Below, in pieces: positions 6,804 through 10,302 of a stretch of DNA of 10,302 bases. The notes under the pieces are model-generated. The model was not told the origin of the DNA and ran no database searches. It worked only from the letters and a program-made list of their open reading frames with translations. A program made the translations under genes and the position numbers. Numbering within the stretch: position 1 is the stretch's first letter; each line of letters starts with the position of its first letter. The stretch spans positions 1 through 10,302 of the forward strand of contig CALNBE010000023.1 in NCBI GenBank assembly GCA_937874455.1, written 5' to 3'. Origin of the DNA: an uncultured Opitutia bacterium (GTDB lineage Bacteria > Verrucomicrobiota > Verrucomicrobiia > Opitutales > UBA953).

Positions 6804-8435
6804 ATGTCCAAAAAACAAATCCTGTTTGATGAAGCCGGCCGTCGCAAAGTCCTCGCTGGCGTTTCCACTCTGGCCAAGGCCGTCAAGGTCACCCTCGGCC
6901 CCAAAGGTCGGAATGTGATGATCGACAAGAAATTCGGTGCCCCGAAAGTCACCAAGGACGGCGTCACCGTCGCCAAGGAAATCGAGCTCAAAGATCCCTT
7001 TGAAAACATGGGGGCCCAGATGGTCAAGGAAGTCGCCTCCAAGACCGCCGACAAAGCGGGTGACGGGACCACCACCGCCACCGTGCTCGCCGAGGCCGTT
7101 TACCGCGAGGGCCTGAAGACCGTCGCCGCCGGGGCCAACCCGATCTTCGTTAAGCGCGGGATCGAAAAAGCCACCGAGGCCGCCATCGCCCAACTCGCCA
7201 AGATCTCCAAGAAGATCAAGACCCCGGAGGAAATCAAACAAGTCGCCACCGTCTCCGCCAACTGGGACAACTCCATCGGCGAAATTATCTCCGAGGCCAT
7301 GAACCGCGTGGGCAAAGACGGCACCATCACCGTCGAAGAAGCCAAAACCATCGAAACCACCCTCGACGTCGTCGAAGGGATGCAGTTCGACAAGGGCTAC
7401 CTTTCCCCGTATTTCTCCACCAACACCGAATCGCTGGAAGCTGTTCTGGAAGACACCTTTATCCTGCTTTACGAAAAGAAGGTCAGCAGCATGAAGGATC
7501 TCCTGCCCATCCTGCAGGAAGTCGCCAAGGCCGGCAAACCGCTCCTCATCATCGCCGAGGACATCGAAGGCGAAGCCCTCGCCACCCTCGTGGTCAACAA
7601 GCTCCGCGGCACCATCAATGTCTGCGCCGTCAAGGCTCCGGGCTTCGGTGACCGCCGCAAGGCCATGATGGAAGACATCGCCATCCTCACCGGCGGCAAA
7701 TTCATCACCGAAGACCTCGGCATCAAACTCGAATCCATCTCCGTCGCCGACCTCGGCAAGGCCAAGCGCGTCGTCGTTGACAAGGAAAACACCACCATCA
7801 TCGAAGGTGCCGGCAAGTCCGCCGATATCCAAGGCCGCGTGAAACTGATCCGCCGCCAGATCGACGAAACTTCCTCCGACTACGACCACGAAAAGCTCCA
7901 AGAGCGCCTCGCCAAGCTGGCCGGCGGCGTCGCCGTCATCCAGGTCGGTGCCGTCACCGAAACCGAACTCAAGGAAAAGAAAGACCGCGTGGACGACGCG
8001 CTGCATGCCACCCGTGCCGCCGTTGAAGAAGGCATCGTCCCCGGTGGCGGTGTTGCCCTGCTCCGCACCATCAACGCCATTGAAGCCGTGGTGAACGAAC
8101 TCGAAGGCGACGAAAAGACCGGTGCCCTCATCGTCCGCAAGGCCGTGGAAGAACCGCTGCGCACACTCTGCGAAAACGCCGGGGTCGAAGGCTCCCTCGT
8201 GGTCCGCGAAGTCCTCCAATCCAAGGGTTCCACCGGCTACAATGTCGCCACTGGCAACTACCAGGATCTGGTCGCCGCCGGCGTGGTTGACCCCACCAAG
8301 GTCACCCGCACCGCCCTCCTCAACGCGACTTCCGTCGCCGGTCTGCTCCTCACCACCGAGGCGCTCATCACAGACCTGCCCGAGGACAAGCCCGCTCCGG
8401 CTGCGCCCGAAGGCATGGGCGGCATGGACTACTAA
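6804..8435 (+). CDS. groEL: Chaperonin GroEL (Hsp60)
   Basis: The 543-residue ATP-dependent 60-kDa chaperonin forms double heptameric rings in the cytosol and folds proteins with GroES. The length and numbering match E. coli GroEL: D52 (TKDGVT), D87 in GDGTTTAT, and D398 in DDALHATRAAVEEG for ATP binding and hydrolysis; GIVPGGG follows at 410-416. The apical peptide-binding residues Y199, Y203, F204, L234, L237, L259, V263 and V264 are all present. The C-terminus ends EGMGGMDY, a short version of the GGM tail. One small oddity is SANWDNSIG (151-159), where SANSD or SANND is more common. The start follows an A/C-rich leader lacking a Shine-Dalgarno sequence. A hairpin and a strong terminator follow the stop. 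Gene context, conserved residues and length all point to the main housekeeping copy; whether other groEL copies exist cannot be seen. Confidence 0.98.
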   Translation: MSKKQILFDEAGRRKVLAGVSTLAKAVKVTLGPKGRNVMIDKKFGAPKVTKDGVTVAKEIELKDPFENMGAQMVKEVASKTADKAGDGTTTATVLAEAVYREGLKTVAAGANPIFVKRGIEKATEAAIAQLAKISKKIKTPEEIKQVATVSANWDNSIGEIISEAMNRVGKDGTITVEEAKTIETTLDVVEGMQFDKGYLSPYFSTNTESLEAVLEDTFILLYEKKVSSMKDLLPILQEVAKAGKPLLIIAEDIEGEALATLVVNKLRGTINVCAVKAPGFGDRRKAMMEDIAILTGGKFITEDLGIKLESISVADLGKAKRVVVDKENTTIIEGAGKSADIQGRVKLIRRQIDETSSDYDHEKLQERLAKLAGGVAVIQVGAVTETELKEKKDRVDDALHATRAAVEEGIVPGGGVALLRTINAIEAVVNELEGDEKTGALIVRKAVEEPLRTLCENAGVEGSLVVREVLQSKGSTGYNVATGNYQDLVAAGVVDPTKVTRTALLNATSVAGLLLTTEALITDLPEDKPAPAAPEGMGGMDY

Positions 8436-8450
8436 TTCCAAGCCCGCATC

Positions 8451-8482
8451 AAGGCCGCAAAGGAAATTTCCCCCGCGGCCTT
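8451..8482. repeat. Hairpin with a GCAAAGGAAATTTCC motif in its loop
   Basis: AAGGCCGC (8451-8458) pairs perfectly with GCGGCCTT (8475-8482). The 16-base interval contains GGAAATTTCC, itself a 10-bp palindrome, so the whole unit is a nested dyad. It sits between the groEL stop and the terminator and has no T-run of its own. The recurring motif GCAAAGGA covers 8457-8464. Confidence 0.7.
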
Positions 8483-8486
8483 CTCC

Positions 8487-8517
8487 AAAACCCCGCCACT
8501 CGCTGGCGGGGTTTTTT
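8487..8517 (+). terminator. Intrinsic terminator after groEL
   Basis: AAAACCCCGCCA pairs with TGGCGGGGTTTT (8487-8498 with 8504-8515) around a five-base loop, giving a 12-bp stem with six T at its end. It lies 51 bp after the groEL stop and should end the groESL transcript. Confidence 0.9.
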
Positions 8518-8614
8518 GGCAAAAAGTGCCCCCGCCATCGCCAGCTACGCCTCCCACGCAAAGGAAAATGCCCGACACTGTTTTGCACCCGGAGGAAATG
8601 GAGAAGTCGAAAAC

Positions 8615-8644
8615 CACGAATAGACCCGAATCAACCCGAATTTC
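8615..8644. repeat. Three-unit 10-bp tandem repeat (CCCGAATYWA-like)
   Basis: CACGAATAGA, CCCGAATCAA and CCCGAATTTC follow one another with an exact 10-base period, sharing the core MCGAAT. The last unit runs directly into TTTCCTTTGC, the minus-strand form of the GCAAAGGA motif. The period equals about one helical turn. Similar CACGAAT-type iterations are familiar from many environmental bacterial genomes; their function is not established. Confidence 0.6.
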
Positions 8645-8772
8645 CTTTGCGCGCGCGGTGTTCCTCCGCGCCCTTGCATTGAAAAAAATCCATCCTCTGC
8701 CTTGGAGGACAACCGAAGCTCTGGCATCCCTTCGGCTACCGAAAAGGGGAATTTCTCCTCGACGACAGGGCG

Positions 8773-8846
8773 AAGGAAAAATCTTGAAAAAGAGCTGGGG
8801 CGGTGTCATGCAGCCGTTGTTTCCTTCTAGCCGCACTACCCGCAAA
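8773..8846 (+). repeat. Long direct repeat, copy 1 (upstream of the AT-rich gene pair)
   Basis: Bases 8773-8846 match 10229-10302 at 72 of 74 positions; the two differences are adjacent (TG versus CT, at 8809-8810). Likeness continues weakly to the left (CTCGAC in both, with a 3-bp length difference). Inside, AAGGAAA at the left (8773-8779) is inverted by TTTCCTT at 8820-8826. In this copy the right edge runs into GGAAAATTCCCG, giving a GCAAAGGA motif at 8842-8849. Confidence 0.9.
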
Positions 8847-9029
8847 GGAAAATTCCCGTTCACTAACCCCTTTTAAAATCACGCTTTCCCCATGCCCAAG
8901 CCGTTTTTCCTCACCTCCGAATCGAACTTGATACCGATTCCCGGCTATAGCTTTGTCCCCATGTGATGGAGAAGTGCTGTGTTTCTGACGGAAAAATTCG
9001 CGCTCGGGCTAACTTTAAAAAATAATACA

Positions 9030-9521
9030 ATGCTTAAAAAAATAACCCAAAAAATCCTTTTAACTGGGATAATTTTCTTTCTCGTTGCTGGATGTGTCAA
9101 CGAGGTCGAGCAAGAGAATGCTATAGTCCTTGATGGGTATAAGTATTCAACAAGCGTGACATTGAAGAAAAATGCGGATGGTGATTATGTTTTGGAAGGA
9201 GAAATCAGTGAATTGTTGACAGGGAGCGCTAAGAAGTCCCCAGCGATTAGCATGGGAATGCACGAGTTTCCACTGGATCAACGCACCGATGAAAACGCTA
9301 AACTATGGGCGATTCCTGCCTTGCTTGTCGGTGATGAAGTCGAACCCTCGCCTCAAAGCCTCGTCTTCGGATTGATTTCGGAACAAGGCCCAGTACTTTG
9401 TAAGCTGCCTGTTGAGGGAGGGGTGAAAATTGAAATGCCCTTGGATAATTTTGTAAGCCAGAACTTTTGCGTAATTTTCTATCAAGAGAAGGCAGTGTCA
9501 CTGGACGCTTGCTATTATTAG
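9030..9521 (+). CDS. Predicted lipoprotein of unknown function
   Basis: The 163-residue product starts MLKKITQKILLTGIIFFLVAGC: a basic N-terminus, a hydrophobic stretch and the lipobox LVAGC with the lipidated Cys at residue 22. It should be exported and anchored to the inner or outer membrane facing the periplasm. The remaining 141 residues are of mixed character, probably beta-rich, and match no family I recognise. The ATG at 9030 was chosen over a GTG at 8979 because it gives a proper type II signal peptide. Its codons are far more AT-rich than those of groEL next door, which suggests transfer from elsewhere. The segment LVFGLISEQG followed by EGGVKIEMPLDNF (about residues 113-143) resembles a segment of the next ORF, suggesting an old duplication. 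No Shine-Dalgarno sequence is seen. Confidence 0.75.
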   Translation: MLKKITQKILLTGIIFFLVAGCVNEVEQENAIVLDGYKYSTSVTLKKNADGDYVLEGEISELLTGSAKKSPAISMGMHEFPLDQRTDENAKLWAIPALLVGDEVEPSPQSLVFGLISEQGPVLCKLPVEGGVKIEMPLDNFVSQNFCVIFYQEKAVSLDACYY

Positions 9522-9538
9522 GGCCAAGCGGGAGACCG

Positions 9539-10168
9539 TTGAGCGAATGTCACTCGAAAAGCTTTGTATTAAAGATTGATAACTCAAAAGGGAGCCAGAG
9601 TAAAAGCCAAAGTCTTTCTTTAGAAAAAAAACTAAAGTGGTTGAAACAGAGGCACGGTTCTTCTCGTAGTAGGGATGGAGTGTCGATTTTCTGCGAAATT
9701 GATGATTTTGGAAATATACGAATTAGATTGAAAAACAAAACAGATAAAGATGTTGAAATTCCATTTCGAAAATTTGTATCTAGTGACGAAGTAACAGGAA
9801 GAGGGTTTTCAGAAATAGATAAAGTGGTAATGTTTGTGCTTATTTCTGAGGAAACCGGTGAGATAGAGGCATCTTTTTTCCCAGTATCTAATGATGGTAA
9901 ACAATCTTTTGTTAAAAACATTGTTTTATCGGGGGGGGTGGAGGTTGAGGTTAAGTTTTCTGTAAAAGATTTTTTTAAAGTGAAATCATATCGTCCATTT
10001 AAATTGATTTCCCTTGAGGATTATCTAAAAGACCGCACTGCCCCTGTTGTTTTTTATCGCGTTAGAATTGAAGAGCGTAGAAGAAACCCATACTATTATA
10101 ATTATCTAATCAGTGATATTGTAATGAATCCACAGGACATGCGCCCACAGGCTACCCAATCTCATTAG
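9539..10168 (+). CDS. Hypothetical AT-rich ORF, possible truncated paralogue of the preceding lipoprotein
   Basis: The frame runs open to a stop at 10168, but its start is uncertain. There is no in-frame ATG before 9829. Candidates are TTG 9467 (overlapping the lipoprotein gene by 55 bp), TTG 9539 (17 bp after its stop, with GGGAG just upstream, used here for 209 residues) and GTG 9680. The product has no signal peptide. VVMFVLISEETG and LSGGVEVEVKFSVKDFF resemble VFGLISEQG and EGGVKIEMPLDNF in the lipoprotein, so the second ORF may be a paralogue that lost its export signal, or the second half of a broken two-domain lipoprotein. The N-terminal part is rich in Ser, Lys and Gln. Runs of A8 (9624-9631), G8 (9931-9938) and T7 (9970-9976) are hot spots for length change or sequencing error. 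Base composition is very AT-rich, in places about 25-35% GC. No family is recognised. Confidence 0.5.
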   Translation: MSECHSKSFVLKIDNSKGSQSKSQSLSLEKKLKWLKQRHGSSRSRDGVSIFCEIDDFGNIRIRLKNKTDKDVEIPFRKFVSSDEVTGRGFSEIDKVVMFVLISEETGEIEASFFPVSNDGKQSFVKNIVLSGGVEVEVKFSVKDFFKVKSYRPFKLISLEDYLKDRTAPVVFYRVRIEERRRNPYYYNYLISDIVMNPQDMRPQATQSH

Positions 10169-10196
10169 GTGTGCCAACTATCCCGCCAGGAGTCAC

Positions 10197-10216
10197 AAAA
10201 GGTGCCAGGCACTTTT
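10197..10216 (+). repeat. Imperfect palindrome with A4/T4 ends, possible terminator or REP-type element
   Basis: AAAAGGTGCC followed by AGGCACTTTT forms a short hairpin (GTGCC with GGCAC around a single A, an unpaired G and A4/T4 flanks), 28 bp past the stop of the AT-rich ORF. It could end that transcript. The GTGCCAGGCAC core is also common as a dispersed palindrome in many bacterial genomes, sometimes beside REP-associated transposases; none is in the window. The loop is too tight for a strong terminator as drawn. Confidence 0.45.
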
Positions 10217-10228
10217 CTCGACAAGGCA

Positions 10229-10302
10229 AAGGAAAAATCTTGAAAAAGAGCTGGGGCGGTGTCACTCAGCCGTTGTTTCCTTCTAGCCGCACTACCCGCA
10301 AA
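10229..10302 (+). repeat. Long direct repeat, copy 2 (runs off the window end)
   Basis: This is the second copy of the 74-base repeat at 8773-8846, in the same orientation, 1,456 bp further on, with 72 of 74 identities. Its left edge carries a perfect GCAAAGGA (10226-10233), where copy 1 has GCGAAGGA. The window ends at GCAAA, so the true length may be greater. Together the copies bracket the AT-rich gene pair. Confidence 0.9.

Larger units (their letters stand above)
8518..8978. other. Repeat-rich intergenic stretch without a convincing gene
   Basis: I see no gene with a recognisable product here. The stretch holds three of the GCAAAGGA motifs (8558, 8643 on the minus strand, 8842), a three-unit 10-bp repeat (8615-8644), a CCGAAG/CTTCGG inverted repeat (8713-8718 with 8730-8735), the first copy of the long direct repeat (8773-8846) and a GAATCG/CGATTC dyad (8919-8924 with 8935-8940). 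Base composition falls from GC-rich to AT-rich towards the lipoprotein gene. A 24-codon frame (8892-8966) is present but unsupported. Confidence 0.6.

Noticed and set aside
6786..8588. 600-codon minus-strand open frame opposite groEL
   Set aside because: It is a Gly/Asp-rich mirror of groEL codons (GCC, GTC, ATC). Such long antisense frames are common opposite groEL in GC-rich genomes, and there is no supporting domain.
8773..8846. Integron attC-type site as explanation for the direct repeat
   Set aside because: No RYYYAAC/GTTRRRY pair flanks a long imperfect hairpin in the repeat, and no integrase is present in the window.
8892..8966. 24-codon ORF (starting MPKPFFLTSE) ahead of the lipoprotein gene
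   Set aside because: Too short to judge, with no ribosome site or known homologue. It may be chance in repeat-rich DNA.
8436..8978. tRNA, CRISPR array or riboswitch in the gene-poor stretch
   Set aside because: No cloverleaf with a GTTCRA arm, no regularly spaced identical repeats and no known riboswitch core was seen on either strand.
9467..9521. Programmed -1 frameshift joining the two AT-rich ORFs
   Set aside because: No X XXY YYZ slippery heptamer in the right phase was found in the overlap, and the first ORF ends where its likeness to the second ORF's domain also ends.

Overview
The window reads as a stretch of chromosome from a GC-rich, Gram-negative bacterium. A Verrucomicrobiota-type organism (Opitutae-like) is the best guess. 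This rests on a GH97 glycosidase with a signal peptide, a TIGR03663/Agl23-like membrane glycosyltransferase, a lipoprotein with a classical lipobox, and gene starts that almost all lack a Shine-Dalgarno sequence. The assignment is inference from gene content, not from a marker gene, and a related Planctomycetes-Verrucomicrobia group is possible.

Layout. Positions 163-4743 are on the minus strand: a GH97 glycosidase (2791-4743) with its own terminator, then a two-gene unit of an Agl23/GT39-like membrane protein (1091-2668) and an ApbE-type FMN transferase (163-1098), whose reading frames overlap by 8 bp. A 366-bp divergent region (4744-5109) separates these from plus-strand housekeeping genes: fabG (5110-5856) and acpP (5921-6181), ended by a strong hairpin terminator, then groES (6437-6760) and groEL (6804-8435), ended by a second strong terminator. 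fabG and acpP supply the ketoacyl-reduction step and the acyl carrier of type II fatty-acid synthesis. groES and groEL form the chaperonin.

From 8436 to the end the character changes. About 540 bp without a convincing gene are filled with short repeats and hairpins. They lead into an AT-rich pair of unknown genes: a predicted lipoprotein (9030-9521) and a second ORF (about 9539-10168) that seems to share a distant domain with it but has no clear start or export signal. The pair lies between two direct repeats (8773-8846 and 10229-10302, 72 of 74 bases identical), and the second copy runs off the window end. This repeat-bounded, compositionally foreign module is the most unusual thing here.

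A second unusual signal is the octamer GCAAAGGA, often continuing as GCAAAGGAAAWTTYCC. It occurs eight times on either strand, both in coding sequence (in different frames) and between genes, where about 0.3 copies would be expected by simple arithmetic. It also sits at both edges of the direct repeat.
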